64,000 nucleotides of DNA from Shewanella abyssi (GTDB lineage: Bacteria > Pseudomonadota > Gammaproteobacteria > Enterobacterales > Shewanellaceae). Position numbers and translations under genes: made by a program. The stretch spans positions 80,406 through 144,405 of the forward strand of contig NZ_JAKIKR010000005.1 in the NCBI RefSeq assembly GCF_023284025.1, read 5' to 3'. Below are positions 10,554-20,324 of the stretch, one piece after another (within the stretch, counting starts at the first letter, position 1; every line of letters starts with the position of its first letter). The notes beneath the pieces are model-generated. The model did no database searches and was not told the origin of the DNA. It was given only the letters and a program-made list of their open reading frames with translations.

Positions 10554-10579
10554 AAAAGGAGCTAACGATAGCTCCTTTT
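10554..10579. terminator. Bidirectional terminator between recN and pgpA
   Basis: A perfect 11-bp stem (AAAAGGAGCTA with TAGCTCCTTTT) with an ACGA loop carries A-tracts on one side and T-tracts on the other, so it can end transcription from recN on the plus strand and from pgpA on the minus strand. Confidence 0.85.
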
Positions 10580-10616
10580 CACTTTCTACAATCTGTATCT
10601 TACTAAACTGAAAATG

Positions 10617-11114
10617 TTAAAGCAGATAGTAGGCTGCGGCGTGTAAGCAAATCAATGAAAATATACCTGCAAGTACATCATCAATCATAATGCCAAAACC
10701 GCCATGCACTTTCGCATCGAGCCAACGGATTGGCCAAGGTTTCAAAATATCAAAAAAGCGAAACAACACAAAACCGGCGAGCAACCATTGCCAACCCGCA
10801 GGTGCAGCAATCATAGTGATAAGTAAACCAGCAATTTCATCCCAGACAATTGCACCGTGATCATGCACGCCCATATCTTTCGCTGCTTTATCACAGATAT
10901 AAAAACCAACTAAGACGCTCAAAAGCGTCAAACCGATATACCAAGGTAAGCTCAGTGGCGCCATTAATAGGTAAAGCGGTATCGCCGCAAGAGTACCAAA
11001 CGTGCCCGGAGCCTTGGCCGCTAAACCAGAACCAAACCCTAATGCCAAAAAGTGGATAGGGTTTTTGAGAGACAGCTTGGTCAGTGCTTTATCTTTTGAA
11101 AGTAAATTAATCAC
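10617..11114 (-). CDS. pgpA: Phosphatidylglycerophosphatase A
   Basis: PgpA dephosphorylates phosphatidylglycerol phosphate to phosphatidylglycerol in the inner membrane. The sequence shows the family motifs GFGSGLAAKAPGTFGTLAA, KDMGVHDHGAIVWDE and FRFFDILKPWPIRWLD, then IMIDDVLAGI, with about four membrane segments. I chose the GTG at 11114, which overlaps the thiL stop (GTGATTAA) and gives 165 residues aligned with the E. coli protein; a TTG at 11147 would add 11 residues. The overlap with thiL suggests translational coupling. Confidence 0.93.
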   Translation of the reverse strand: MINLLSKDKALTKLSLKNPIHFLALGFGSGLAAKAPGTFGTLAAIPLYLLMAPLSLPWYIGLTLLSVLVGFYICDKAAKDMGVHDHGAIVWDEIAGLLITMIAAPAGWQWLLAGFVLFRFFDILKPWPIRWLDAKVHGGFGIMIDDVLAGIFSLICLHAAAYYLL

Positions 11115-12069
11115 TAAAGTGCTCGAATCCAAGGTTAATCGGTTCAAATGGCTGTTTATCTAACAACAGCTTCAACTTACCACCCATGCAAATTTGGCCA
11201 ATTTGAGTAAACTTAACCCCGGTTTCAGCCAGTGCGATCTCTAGTGCGCCTTTTTGCGCTTCAGAGACGGTAAAGAGTAGTTCATAATCCTCACCACCGG
11301 TTAGCGCATAGCTTAGCGCAGTCTCAGCTGAGACACTGGCTTTTAACTGATGGGATAAAGGTAACTTATCGACATTAAGCGTAGCGCCAATATTTGAGGC
11401 TTTCAATACATGTTGAATATCAGAGACTAACCCATCTGAAATATCAATAGCACTCGATGCTAGCGTACGCAGTGCCTGACCCGCTAATACTCTTGGAGTC
11501 GGTCTGTAATGACGATTAATAAGATAGCTTCTATCGTTCTCATTGCAGTTCGCTTTCCCACGCAGTAGATCTAGCCCTAAAGCTGAATCTCCTAATGTGC
11601 CGGTAACGTAGATCCAATCACCATTTCTTGCGCCGCTGCGGGTCAAACCAGAATGCTTGGGTACTTGGCCATTAATAGTGATGGTGATAGAACGTGGACC
11701 GCGAGTGGTATCACCACCAACGAGTGCGACGCCATAATATTCGGCAATTTCAAATAGTCCGGCACTGAAATCCGCCAGCCAATTTTCATCAACTTCAGGC
11801 AAGGTTAACGCCAATGTCATCCAAGCGGGCTCAGCCCCCATAGAGGCAAGATCAGATAAGTTAACGGCAAGGGATTTGTACCCTAGATCGTTTGCTGGAA
11901 TATTAGGAAAAAAGTGCACATTTTCCACTAGGGTGTCACAAGATATAACGACGGACTTATTTTCGGCAGGTTCAACAATGGCACAATCATCACCAATGCC
12001 AAGCGCCACATCTTTTCGAGACTGGGCACGCCCAGTAAAAAAGCTTTCGATTAATTGAAATTCTTTCAC
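11107..12069 (-). CDS. thiL: Thiamine-monophosphate kinase
   Basis: ThiL phosphorylates thiamine monophosphate to the active cofactor thiamine diphosphate with ATP. The 320-residue protein carries GIGDDCAIV, NLSDLASMGAEPAW, LVGGDTTRGP, AIDISDGLVSDI and TGGEDYELLF, which are the Mg-ATP and substrate-binding motifs of the AIR synthase-like fold. I use the GTG at 12069 (MKEFQLIESFF), which aligns with E. coli ThiL; another GTG lies four codons upstream. It is upstream of and overlaps pgpA, and is separated from nusB by a strong terminator. Confidence 0.94.
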   Translation of the reverse strand: MKEFQLIESFFTGRAQSRKDVALGIGDDCAIVEPAENKSVVISCDTLVENVHFFPNIPANDLGYKSLAVNLSDLASMGAEPAWMTLALTLPEVDENWLADFSAGLFEIAEYYGVALVGGDTTRGPRSITITINGQVPKHSGLTRSGARNGDWIYVTGTLGDSALGLDLLRGKANCNENDRSYLINRHYRPTPRVLAGQALRTLASSAIDISDGLVSDIQHVLKASNIGATLNVDKLPLSHQLKASVSAETALSYALTGGEDYELLFTVSEAQKGALEIALAETGVKFTQIGQICMGGKLKLLLDKQPFEPINLGFEHFSD

Positions 12070-12154
12070 AATACCAATCACAAATTAACAGTGGTTTGAA
12101 GAAAAAAGAGCGCCTAATAGCAAGAGAGTCTTGCCAATTATTTAAGTTACGTTC

Positions 12155-12183
12155 GGTATATGCAGCGATTAAATGCCAAGCAA
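12155..12183 (-). promoter_or_regulatory. Candidate sigma-70 promoter for thiL-pgpA
   Basis: On the minus strand a TTGCTT box (12178–12183) and a TATACC box (12155–12160) are spaced by 17 bp, between the nusB terminator and thiL. The boxes match the consensus only partly. The upstream terminator makes a local promoter likely, but this exact site is a guess. Confidence 0.3.
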
Positions 12184-12217
12184 CAACCATACAAGTACGG
12201 TGCTCTTTTAGTCATAC

Positions 12218-12245
12218 AAAAACGGCATCCGAAGATGCCGTTTTT
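12218..12245 (-). terminator. Terminator after nusB with UUCG tetraloop
   Basis: On the minus strand a 7-bp GC-rich stem CGGCATC/GATGCCG is closed by a TTCG tetraloop and extended by A5/T5 tracts. It starts two bases after the nusB stop codon, so it should end the riboflavin–nusB transcript before thiL. Confidence 0.9.
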
Positions 12246-12246
12246 A

Positions 12247-12654
12247 CTATTTAGTTCTTGCTACTAGCTTATCCAGAATACCGTTAACGAACTTATGTCC
12301 ATCTTCGGCACCGAATGTTTTGGCTAGCTCGATAGCTTCGTTAATCGCTACCTTGTAGGGTACATCCTTACGGAAAGTCAACTCATAAGTCGCTAAGCGA
12401 ACAATCGCTTTTTCGACCGGATCAACTTCATCCAAAGGACGAGTCAAAAATGGAGTGATTAGCTCGTCCAATTGACTCTTCTTTGTTGCTACGCCAGCTA
12501 ATAGCTCACGAAAGTAAGCTATATCGACACCATCAACATTTTGTTCAGTTAGAAACTCATGCTCTATATCAGCAATATTGTTGCCACTTAGCTGCCAAGA
12601 ATATATGGCCTGAACCGCTAAACGACGTGCCTTTCGGCGCTCTGAAGGCTTCAT
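12247..12654 (-). CDS. nusB: Transcription antitermination factor NusB
   Basis: NusB binds boxA RNA with NusE (ribosomal protein S10) and supports antitermination in rRNA operons. The 135-residue all-helical protein begins [21 protein letters not shown] and contains [16 protein letters not shown] and [16 protein letters not shown], near-identical to the family consensus. It lies 14 bases after ribH in the usual ribH–nusB arrangement, and its stop is followed immediately by a strong terminator. Confidence 0.97.
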   Translation of the reverse strand: MKPSERRKARRLAVQAIYSWQLSGNNIADIEHEFLTEQNVDGVDIAYFRELLAGVATKKSQLDELITPFLTRPLDEVDPVEKAIVRLATYELTFRKDVPYKVAINEAIELAKTFGAEDGHKFVNGILDKLVARTK

Positions 12655-12668
12655 TAAATTGTCCTAAA

Positions 12669-13145
12669 TTACAGGTGTTCTTCAAGTGCTTGCAACACGT
12701 TAACCATCTCTAGCAGACCCAAAGCAGCTTCGCCACCTTTGTTACCTGCTTTTGTACCTGAACGCTCAATTGCTTGTTCAATAGTATCTGTGGTTAAAAC
12801 GCCGAATGAAACAGGAGTATCAAATTCAAGTGCAACTTGAGCTAGACCTTTATTACATTCGCCTGCAACAAAATCAAAATGAGGTGTACCACCGCGGATA
12901 ACCGCACCAAGTGAAATTATTCCGTCAAATTTTCCGCTTGCCGCAACGCGACGTGCAGCAAGTGGCAATTCAACCGCGCCAGGCACTTTAACTACAGTGA
13001 TGTTTTCATCTGCAACTTGGCCAAAACGCTTAAGAGTGTCTACCGCACCATTAAGCAAACTATCTACAACAAAGCTGTTGAAACGTGAAACTACAATCGC
13101 AATCTTTGCGTTTTTCGATTCGATATTACCTTCAACTACGTTCAT
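12669..13145 (-). CDS. ribH: 6,7-dimethyl-8-ribityllumazine synthase
   Basis: Lumazine synthase condenses 5-amino-6-ribitylaminouracil with dihydroxybutanone phosphate to give the riboflavin precursor. The 158-residue protein shows the [11 protein letters not shown] substrate loop, the [11 protein letters not shown] motif and [17 protein letters not shown] with the catalytic histidine at position 89. It follows ribBX by 145 bases and precedes nusB by 14. Only a single copy is seen here. Confidence 0.97.
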   Translation of the reverse strand: MNVVEGNIESKNAKIAIVVSRFNSFVVDSLLNGAVDTLKRFGQVADENITVVKVPGAVELPLAARRVAASGKFDGIISLGAVIRGGTPHFDFVAGECNKGLAQVALEFDTPVSFGVLTTDTIEQAIERSGTKAGNKGGEAALGLLEMVNVLQALEEHL

Positions 13146-13290
13146 TTATCTTACCTAAATTAGCTTAATTACCCAGCATGGGGGCGGAAGAGGCGGTATG
13201 ATACCACAGCCGTTAACGCTGATCCCTATGCAATTTATAAGAAAAGTACTAAATTACCTCTTGGATGGTTTTCACCTCCAAAATTGTATT

Positions 13291-14394
13291 TTATTCTGCT
13301 ATATAATCAGTGACTTCTAAACCAAAACCTGACAGTGAATGATAACGCTTCGGTGAGCTCAATAAGCGCATTGATGTCACGCCTACATTTGCTAGGATTT
13401 GCGAGCCCACGCCAACTTGACGCGAAGTTCCTTGCCACTGAGGAGCAATCGGTGCACTACCGTTATCTTCAGCTTCAAATGCTTTCACTTTTGCGAGAAT
13501 GTCGCTGCTATGTTCTTGATGCCCGAGCAGTACCAGTACGCCGCCGTCTTCGCTAATGCGTTGCATTGCTTTTTCTAATGGCCAACTGCGCTGTTGATCG
13601 CGCTCTGAATGTAACAGGTCATTAAAGGTATTCTGCAGGTGGACACGTACAAGCATGTTCTCAGTAATAGCGCCTTTGACTAATACATAGTGTAATTGGT
13701 TGTCGATAGTGTCGCGGAAAGTCAGCATATCGAACTCACCAAAACGGGTTGGCAATTTACATTGCGCTTCTCGAACTACACTGGTTTCTTTAGTGTTGCG
13801 GTATTCAATTAGGTCGGCAATGGTGCCCATCTTTAACCCGTGCTTTTCAGCGAAGATTTCAAGATCTGGACGACGGGCCATGGTGCCATCATCATTTAAT
13901 ATTTCAACGATGACTGATGAGGCTTCAAAACCTGCAAGTCTTGCTAAGTCGCAACCTGCTTCAGTATGACCGGCACGGATGAGTACCCCGCCCTCTTTTG
14001 CCATCAATGGAAATATATGGCCAGGCTGAACAATATCACTAGGCTTAGCATCTTTGCCCACAGCCGCTTTAACCGTAACGGCGCGATCTTGCGCTGAAAT
14101 ACCAGTCGTCACGCCTTCGGCTGCTTCAATAGACATGGTAAAGTTGGTCGAGAACTGTGCATTGTTGTTAGTGACCATCAACGGCAGGTTTAACTGTTGG
14201 CAGCGCTCTTTAGTCAAGGTTTGGCAAATAAGGCCGCGACCGAAAGTCGCCATAAAATTTACCGCCTCTGGCGTTACCATGTCAGCAGCCATAATAAGGT
14301 CGCCTTCATTTTCTCTATCTTCGTCATCCATCAAGATAACCATCTTGCCTAGACGAATATCTTCGATGATCTCTTCTATATTATGTAGCGCCAT
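13291..14394 (-). CDS. ribBX: 3,4-dihydroxy-2-butanone-4-phosphate synthase with degenerate GTP cyclohydrolase II domain (RibBX type)
   Basis: The N-terminal half (about residues 1–200) is a complete RibB domain that makes 3,4-dihydroxy-2-butanone 4-phosphate from ribulose 5-phosphate: the acidic loop [11 protein letters not shown] (23–33) and [16 protein letters not shown] are intact. The C-terminal half (about 205–367) is RibA-like in length and fold motifs ([21 protein letters not shown]) but has lost the zinc-binding cysteines of GTP cyclohydrolase II; where E. coli RibA has RCDCG, this protein has RDQQR. It therefore cannot be expected to open GTP, and a separate RibA must be encoded elsewhere. 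The symbol follows a RibBX name I recall for such variants in Shewanella. Confidence 0.93.
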   Translation of the reverse strand: MALHNIEEIIEDIRLGKMVILMDDEDRENEGDLIMAADMVTPEAVNFMATFGRGLICQTLTKERCQQLNLPLMVTNNNAQFSTNFTMSIEAAEGVTTGISAQDRAVTVKAAVGKDAKPSDIVQPGHIFPLMAKEGGVLIRAGHTEAGCDLARLAGFEASSVIVEILNDDGTMARRPDLEIFAEKHGLKMGTIADLIEYRNTKETSVVREAQCKLPTRFGEFDMLTFRDTIDNQLHYVLVKGAITENMLVRVHLQNTFNDLLHSERDQQRSWPLEKAMQRISEDGGVLVLLGHQEHSSDILAKVKAFEAEDNGSAPIAPQWQGTSRQVGVGSQILANVGVTSMRLLSSPKRYHSLSGFGLEVTDYIAE

Positions 14395-14540
14395 GTTTAG
14401 ACCTTTATTTTGTATTGCTGCATTAGCTGAGGTCGCTAACTTTTATGCCTATGCTGGCAAAGCAGTCTATAAATTTATATGATTATTTTTTTGAGCCTCT
14501 AAAGATAAATTCTATCTTTAAAATCGCCTTAAGCCAGTTT

Positions 14541-15206
14541 TTAACGTAAAAACCCTGAGCGAGCTAACAATTCCATGGTAACTTCAGACTTGGGTTGTTG
14601 TTCTGCCTGCTCTGATGAATAGCTCATCAACCTTTCTAAATGACGGGCAATAAGGTCAACTTCAATATTAACGTTATCGCCAGCCTTTAAGTTTATTAAG
14701 GTTGTTTCACCCGCAGTATGGGGAACGATAGTTAATCTAAATCGATGCCCTTGCACCTCATTAACCGTTAAGCTCACACCATCAATGGTAATTGAGCCTT
14801 TGTGTGCGATATATCGCCCCAGTTCTACCGGAGGTGATAACCAAAACTCTATCGCCTGGCCACGGACTTGTCTATCATCAACGCGGGCGATGCCATCAAC
14901 ATGGCCACTGACCATATGGCCACCTAATCTTGTTGTTGGCGTGACTGCTTTTTCTAAATTAACTGCGGTGCCGACGGCATAGTTTGCAAAGCCTGTAAGG
15001 CTAACCGTCTCAGCTGAGATATCGGCAACATAGCCATCTGCATGTCGCTCAACTACGGTGAGACATACACCATTGGTTGCAATGCTGTCTCCAAGTTTTA
15101 CGTCCGACAGATCAAGCTTAGCGCTGGCTACAGTTAATCGAATATCATCACCACGACGTTCAACTTTTCGTAAATGACCTACAGATTCAATAATTCCGGT
15201 AAACAT
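14541..15206 (-). CDS. ribE: Riboflavin synthase (alpha chain)
   Basis: Riboflavin synthase dismutates two lumazine molecules into riboflavin and the pyrimidine precursor. The 221-residue protein begins with the invariant MFTGIIE and has two homologous lumazine-binding halves, the first with GVCLTVVE and the second with LTVNEV, joined near residue 97 (GGHMVSGHVDGIARV). The C-terminal helix NIEVDLIARHLERL builds the trimer. It is four bases downstream of ribD. E. coli nomenclature calls this ribC. Confidence 0.96.
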   Translation of the reverse strand: MFTGIIESVGHLRKVERRGDDIRLTVASAKLDLSDVKLGDSIATNGVCLTVVERHADGYVADISAETVSLTGFANYAVGTAVNLEKAVTPTTRLGGHMVSGHVDGIARVDDRQVRGQAIEFWLSPPVELGRYIAHKGSITIDGVSLTVNEVQGHRFRLTIVPHTAGETTLINLKAGDNVNIEVDLIARHLERLMSYSSEQAEQQPKSEVTMELLARSGFLR

Positions 15207-15210
15207 AAAG

Positions 15211-16332
15211 TTAATTACTCATTCTTAACGTCAAGCGAGTATCTTTACCCACTTTGCGTTCATCTATTACATTAATACTAGGGATCTGTGACATGGTCTC
15301 AAATTGGGGTAAGGCAAGTAAGTCTCGCCCTTGAGCGCCCAGTATCTTCATTGCTTGATATAAAATAATTTCATCAGCTAAGTGATCGCTAACAAACGCA
15401 CCAGCAAGTGTGCCACCAGCCTCAACTAATACTGAGTTACAGGTTTTGCCAAGTAAAGTAAGCACAGCCATAAGGTCGACTCGATTTTCTTTGGCGGGCA
15501 ATATCTGGTGGCTAACATGAGCCGGCCATGCCGACTTAATATTCTCAGGGTAGTCACAAGTACTAATGAGTAAAATAGGGCTGTCGATGGAAAACATCTT
15601 AAGCTCAGCACCGAGCCGTGCTTGGCTGTCTAATACTACACGCATCGGTTGATGCAGTTCTGCAGGGGCGATCTCATTTGATAAAGAACCTAACTCGCTA
15701 TGGCGTACATTTAAACTGGGGTCATCAGCCAAAACGGTTTCAACACCGGTGATCAATGCGCAATGTCTTGCACGCACCCGCTGTACATCTCTACGGGCTT
15801 CTGGGCCAGTAATCCACTTCGACTCGCCATTCGATAATGCCGTTTTACCATCAAGGCTAGCAGCCAGCTTTACCGTTACCCAGGGTAACCCCTGCTGCAT
15901 TCTCTTCAAAAAGCCTAGGTTAACCTGCTTAGCAGCGTCGGTTAATAAACCAACATCAACTTGAATACCTGCATCGCGAAGCATGGCAATACCACGACCA
16001 GAGACTTGTGGGTTAGGATCGGTCACGGCAATAACAACGCGGCTAACGTTGCTTTCGATTAATGCTTTGGCACAAGGCGGGGTTCGGCCATAATGGCTGC
16101 AGGGTTCTAATGTGACGTACGCGGTCGCACCAACGGCATCTTCACCCGCCATATTAAGCGCGTAGACTTCAGCGTGAGGGCCACCGGCACGAATATGGTA
16201 ACCTTCGCCAACAATCACACCGTCTTTAACTAATACGCTGCCAACACAAGGATTGGGTCTGGTGGTATAGAGCCCTTTTTGCGCTAACTCAATAGCAAGA
16301 CTCATCATTTGATTGTCTTCAGTTGACCACAT
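15211..16332 (-). CDS. ribD: Bifunctional deaminase/reductase RibD
   Basis: RibD deaminates the pyrimidine from GTP opening and reduces its ribosyl group. The 373-residue protein has an N-terminal cytidine-deaminase-type zinc domain (GGPHAEVYAL; LEPCSHYGRTPPCAKAL) up to about residue 145 and a C-terminal reductase domain beginning at PWVTVKLAASLDGKTAL. It lies 47 bases after nrdR and 4 before ribE, so the three are probably cotranscribed. Confidence 0.96.
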   Translation of the reverse strand: MWSTEDNQMMSLAIELAQKGLYTTRPNPCVGSVLVKDGVIVGEGYHIRAGGPHAEVYALNMAGEDAVGATAYVTLEPCSHYGRTPPCAKALIESNVSRVVIAVTDPNPQVSGRGIAMLRDAGIQVDVGLLTDAAKQVNLGFLKRMQQGLPWVTVKLAASLDGKTALSNGESKWITGPEARRDVQRVRARHCALITGVETVLADDPSLNVRHSELGSLSNEIAPAELHQPMRVVLDSQARLGAELKMFSIDSPILLISTCDYPENIKSAWPAHVSHQILPAKENRVDLMAVLTLLGKTCNSVLVEAGGTLAGAFVSDHLADEIILYQAMKILGAQGRDLLALPQFETMSQIPSINVIDERKVGKDTRLTLRMSN

Positions 16333-16379
16333 AGTAAAATGAGTTCCGATTAATCAATAAGGTAATTAAGGAGGTATAA

Positions 16380-16829
16380 CTATTTCTGTAAGTCTGCGAT
16401 AGCTTCACCAAACTCTGATACGTCTTCAAATGCGCGGTAAACCGAAGCAAAGCGGATGTAGGCTACTTTGTCTAAGTTAACCAATTGGTCCATCATCAAG
16501 TTACCAATCAGCTCGGATTTAACTTCACGCTCTCCCGTTGCACGCAACATCGACTTAATCTTAGTCAATGATTGCTCGATTTGGTCCATAGACACCGGTC
16601 TTTTCTCGACCGCTCTAAGCATACCGCCGCGCAGTTTCTCTTCATCAAAAGGTTGGCGACTACCATCTTGTTTTACCACTCGAGGCATCACAAGTTCAGC
16701 ACCTTCAAATGTAGTGTAACGCTCATGGCATTGCACACACTCTCGACGACGACGTACTTGATGGCCATCGGCGACAAGTCGCGAATCAATCACTTTAGTG
16801 TCTGTTGCGCTGCAAAATGGACAATGCAT
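16380..16829 (-). CDS. nrdR: Transcriptional repressor NrdR
   Basis: NrdR represses ribonucleotide reductase genes according to ATP/dATP levels. The 149-residue protein has a zinc ribbon with C3, C6, C31 and C34 (MHCPFC, then [16 protein letters not shown]) followed by an ATP-cone domain from about residue 49 to 139 ([20 protein letters not shown]). It stands first in the riboflavin gene row, as in many gammaproteobacteria. No NrdR box was looked for outside this window. Confidence 0.97.
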   Translation of the reverse strand: MHCPFCSATDTKVIDSRLVADGHQVRRRRECVQCHERYTTFEGAELVMPRVVKQDGSRQPFDEEKLRGGMLRAVEKRPVSMDQIEQSLTKIKSMLRATGEREVKSELIGNLMMDQLVNLDKVAYIRFASVYRAFEDVSEFGEAIADLQK

Positions 16830-16898
16830 CGGGCCTCCGGTCTGGTTTTAGAAGTCGTTAGGTTAACGGTTTAAGAAAAACCATTATAAATTACCAAC

Positions 16899-16926
16899 AA
16901 AAATGGCCGCATAAATGCGGCCATTA
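16899..16926 (-). terminator. Terminator after glyA
   Basis: A perfect inverted repeat AATGGCCGCAT / ATGCGGCCATT is followed on the minus strand by a run of five T. It sits between the glyA stop and the nrdR start, so glyA is transcribed apart from the riboflavin genes. Confidence 0.85.
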
Positions 16927-16952
16927 AAGTTTACCTGATTTAACGCTTAAGG

Positions 16953-18209
16953 TTAACCGTAAACAGGGAACTTAGCGCACAATTCAAGAACCTGCGACTT
17001 TACCCGCTCGCTAACAGCAAGATCTGAAATGTCATCAAGCACATCACACATCCAGTTAGTCAGCTGCACAGACTCGTCCTCACCAAAACCACGACGGGTT
17101 ACAGCTGGAGAACCAATACGTAGACCCGATGTCACAAAGGGTGAACGTGGGTCATTAGGGACTGAGTTTTTGTTGACGGTAATGTTGGCATTACCGAGCG
17201 CTGCGTCAGCTTCTTTACCGGTGATATCTTTGCTGATCAAATCAAGCAAGAATAGGTGGTTGTCAGTACCGCCAGAAACAACATCATAACCACGTTCAAT
17301 AAACGTGCGTGCCATTGCTTTTGCGTTAACAACAACTTGCTCTTGGTATGTCGTAAATTCAGGTTCTAGAGCTTCCTTAAATGCAACCGCTTTAGCAGCG
17401 ATAACATGCATCAAAGGACCACCTTGACCACCTGGGAATACTGCAGAGTTAAGCTTTTTGTAAATCGCTTCATCATCAATGGCAGAAAGGATCAAACCAC
17501 CACGAGGGCCCGCTAGGGTCTTATGCGTCGTTGTGGTAACAACATGCGCATGTGGCAGCGGGTTGGGATAGATACCAGCAGCAACAAGACCAGCAACGTG
17601 TGCCATATCAACGAATAGGTAAGCACCGATTTTATCGGCGATTTCGCGGAACTTGCCCCAATCAACGATACCTGAGTATGCGCTGAAACCAGCAATGATC
17701 ATCTTAGGTTGATGTTCAACGGCCAGGCGTTCAACTTCAGCGTAATCAATCTTGCCTGTTGACTCGTCAATACCGTACTGAACAGCATTATAAAGCTTAC
17801 CAGAGAAGCTAACATGTGAGCCGTGAGTCAAATGACCACCGTGAGCAAGGCTCATACCTAGTACAGTGTCGCCACCTTGAAGAAGCGCCATAAATACGGC
17901 AGCGTTAGCTTGTGAACCAGAGTGTGGTTGAACGTTAGCGTAGGTTGCGCCGAACAACTCTTTGGCACGAGAGATAGCAAGCTCTTCAACGATATCAACA
18001 TGCTCACAACCACCGTAATAACGCTTACCAGGGTAACCTTCTGCATACTTGTTAGTAAGCTGAGAACCTTGAGCTTCAAAAACGCGAGGGCTAGTGTAGT
18101 TTTCTGAAGCAATGAGTTCGATGTGCTCTTCTTGACGACGAGTTTCATCTTCAATCGCTGCAAACAATTGTGGATCGTAATCCGCGATATTCATGTCTTT
18201 TTTCAGCAT
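16953..18209 (-). CDS. glyA: Serine hydroxymethyltransferase
   Basis: GlyA is the PLP enzyme that interconverts serine and glycine with tetrahydrofolate, the main source of one-carbon units. The 418-residue protein starts [16 protein letters not shown] and carries the folate and PLP motifs ([27 protein letters not shown]). The active-site lysine is in [15 protein letters not shown], near residue 229. A GGAG box lies seven bases before the ATG. It is followed by its own terminator. Confidence 0.98.
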   Translation of the reverse strand: MLKKDMNIADYDPQLFAAIEDETRRQEEHIELIASENYTSPRVFEAQGSQLTNKYAEGYPGKRYYGGCEHVDIVEELAISRAKELFGATYANVQPHSGSQANAAVFMALLQGGDTVLGMSLAHGGHLTHGSHVSFSGKLYNAVQYGIDESTGKIDYAEVERLAVEHQPKMIIAGFSAYSGIVDWGKFREIADKIGAYLFVDMAHVAGLVAAGIYPNPLPHAHVVTTTTHKTLAGPRGGLILSAIDDEAIYKKLNSAVFPGGQGGPLMHVIAAKAVAFKEALEPEFTTYQEQVVVNAKAMARTFIERGYDVVSGGTDNHLFLLDLISKDITGKEADAALGNANITVNKNSVPNDPRSPFVTSGLRIGSPAVTRRGFGEDESVQLTNWMCDVLDDISDLAVSERVKSQVLELCAKFPVYG

Positions 18210-18534
18210 TATTCACTCCAGCTGTAAATTCTTATAGTAGGGTTGCGCGGTATGATACAGCGCAATTGATCACAATCCCAGCATTAGAAACATGAAATTA
18301 CTTGCAATTTCCCATGAGCGACATTGGATAAAGAGCAAATTTACGCGGGAAACCTGCTCAGGGATTGTATTACATAGAAAAAACGCCTTTAATCTATCGA
18401 TTCATTACCTTGTAGTGAATATACAGAAAACTCTGTTCTATAAATGAGCCTGCTCATCTGTCTTTATTCGCCGATAGTGGAATGCAGAATTTCGATGCTC
18501 AATTAACCCTCTAGCGCGATTTAACACCTTCCAC
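18210..18534. other. Gene-free stretch upstream of glyA
   Basis: About 325 bases between glyA (5' end) and the 3' end of the DUF3943 gene. Apart from the glyA ribosome binding site I see no gene, no clear hairpin and no riboswitch-like core; it should hold the glyA promoter. Confidence 0.5.
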
Positions 18535-20076
18535 CTAGTATCGATAGGCTAAGCGCACACTAGTACGGCTTTCACTATCATCATTGCGGTAAAAAATATT
18601 GCGATTATCAATACCCGCTAAAGTACCACTGCGATCAAGTCGCTCATGGTGCATGCTCAGACCGAACGTTTTGCTGATGGGCACTTCAAGATAAACTTCG
18701 TAACGATCACGGCTATCTTTAAAGTCTAAATCGCTCTTATTAGGATTCCAGTCACTACTGCGATTAAACTCTTTATCATCAATAGAATCCCATCGCTGGG
18801 AGGTGACTTTTAAGCCTAACAGTAGGTCTCTGTAACTCGCTTCAACTTTCACTTTTGCGGTGTGACCCAAGGCATAAGCATAACCGCCCTCCCAAAGCAC
18901 AGATTTAGTTCCCCAAAACTGTCCACCTGAAGCACGGTAATCTTTACTGGCAAAGGGTTTCACCATACTAAAATCAGCAAAAATATCACCGCGGACGCTG
19001 ACATTTACATCCGCATTTTGCCATTCACCGCCAACAGATAAGCCAATAACATTAATGGCAGCGTAGAAATCCTCTTCATCTTCCTGACCTAAACTACTGT
19101 ATTCAATTCCCATAGACGGACCGACAAACCAGCTATGCCCCCAGGAATCACGTGAGCCCGTCATTGGCTTTACCTCATCAGTGTAACCTCCTAAAAAGAG
19201 TGACGATGACAGCTGCCAATCTTCTACCCCCTCTTCGGAGACACCCAGTTCCATATCAAGCTCAACCAAACTCGGTGTTGCCGATAACGCATCGTATTGG
19301 CCTTGCACGCTGTCGATGCTGGCTTCAACGCCAAACAGCATGGTCGTGGTGGAAATATCGGCCACAGCTTTAGTTGAATATAAAACACCAGTATAAATAT
19401 CGAATTGATCTTGAGCTTTTCGTCGCTCAAAGCGGTTGGGCGAATCGTAACCAAACCAGCCACGTATGCTTCTTGATGGATTAAATACTGCCGCAAAGGT
19501 TGCCGGTACCCAACCGTCTTTAGTGTCTAACATCTCTGATAATTGGAACAAGCTTTCACCTAACACTGAACCACCAAAGGTGGTCACTATCTGATCGTTA
19601 ATACTGACGACCTCTTTATACTCGGCAAACACTTCCCATATACCTGATGCCAAAAAGTTACCCAGCATTGACTCATAATAATTAAAATTATAATTACGGA
19701 ACGCTTGATGGTAGAGCGCGCCAGCATATGCGTGCCCCCAATTCATGCCGACTTCATTATCATCAAGCTTCCACGATTCAGTCGTGACAATACGATCAAC
19801 AAAATACTGGCCGGTATTGCCTTCAATCTCGTAATCAAAATCCTCTTTCATGCTCTCTTCGCCGGATTTATACAGCAGCTCACCCATAACCAAAACGACG
19901 CTAATTTCAGCTAACGCTCCCCACCAATCTTTCTCTATCAGTTGTGGTAATGTAATGGCGGGATCGCTTTGTGACTCACGAATAATAGCTGCTGAGGGAT
20001 CTGCCTCATCGGCCCACACTGGCGCCTTGAGCGCAAAAATAACAGTCGCGAATACTGCATACTTTTTAATTTTCAA
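18535..20076 (-). CDS. DUF3943 outer-membrane protein
   Basis: This is a 513-residue exported protein of unknown function. A signal peptide (about residues 1–22, ending APVWA/DE) is followed by a region with the DUF3943-like features MNWGHAYAGALYHQAFRNYN and LASGIWEVFAEYKEVV, then GSVLGESLFQLSEM. The C-terminal 300 residues alternate short polar and aromatic stretches and end in SVRLAYRY, with a terminal aromatic as in outer-membrane beta barrels. The family assignment is by motif memory and moderately sure; a role in envelope lipid or polysaccharide handling cannot be inferred. It is a single-gene unit divergent from ettA. Confidence 0.72.
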   Translation of the reverse strand: MKIKKYAVFATVIFALKAPVWADEADPSAAIIRESQSDPAITLPQLIEKDWWGALAEISVVLVMGELLYKSGEESMKEDFDYEIEGNTGQYFVDRIVTTESWKLDDNEVGMNWGHAYAGALYHQAFRNYNFNYYESMLGNFLASGIWEVFAEYKEVVSINDQIVTTFGGSVLGESLFQLSEMLDTKDGWVPATFAAVFNPSRSIRGWFGYDSPNRFERRKAQDQFDIYTGVLYSTKAVADISTTTMLFGVEASIDSVQGQYDALSATPSLVELDMELGVSEEGVEDWQLSSSLFLGGYTDEVKPMTGSRDSWGHSWFVGPSMGIEYSSLGQEDEEDFYAAINVIGLSVGGEWQNADVNVSVRGDIFADFSMVKPFASKDYRASGGQFWGTKSVLWEGGYAYALGHTAKVKVEASYRDLLLGLKVTSQRWDSIDDKEFNRSSDWNPNKSDLDFKDSRDRYEVYLEVPISKTFGLSMHHERLDRSGTLAGIDNRNIFYRNDDSESRTSVRLAYRY

Positions 20077-20324
20077 TTTATTCCCTTAAATTAACCCATC
20101 AGATTGCTATCACAATCGTTACTGCAGCTCTATTTGGACTCGGCCACATCTTTACGTTAACAACTGTTACCGCGATGTTACATAAATCCAGTTGAAATAT
20201 CAGCTAATCCACCCATTTGAGACAATACTTTTATTGAACTGCAGACCCCTAAGACAAAGTTCAGATTTAAGTTAAGCCGCGATTCGAGTAGAATTGCGGC
20301 CATTCCCAGTCAAAGAGAAATAAA

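Noticed and set aside
14395..14540. FMN riboswitch upstream of ribBX
   Set aside because: I could not find the conserved RFN core or its stems here, nor upstream of ribD or nrdR.
18210..18300. Glycine or other riboswitch upstream of glyA
   Set aside because: No matching core is visible; only a ribosome binding site and weak promoter-like words.
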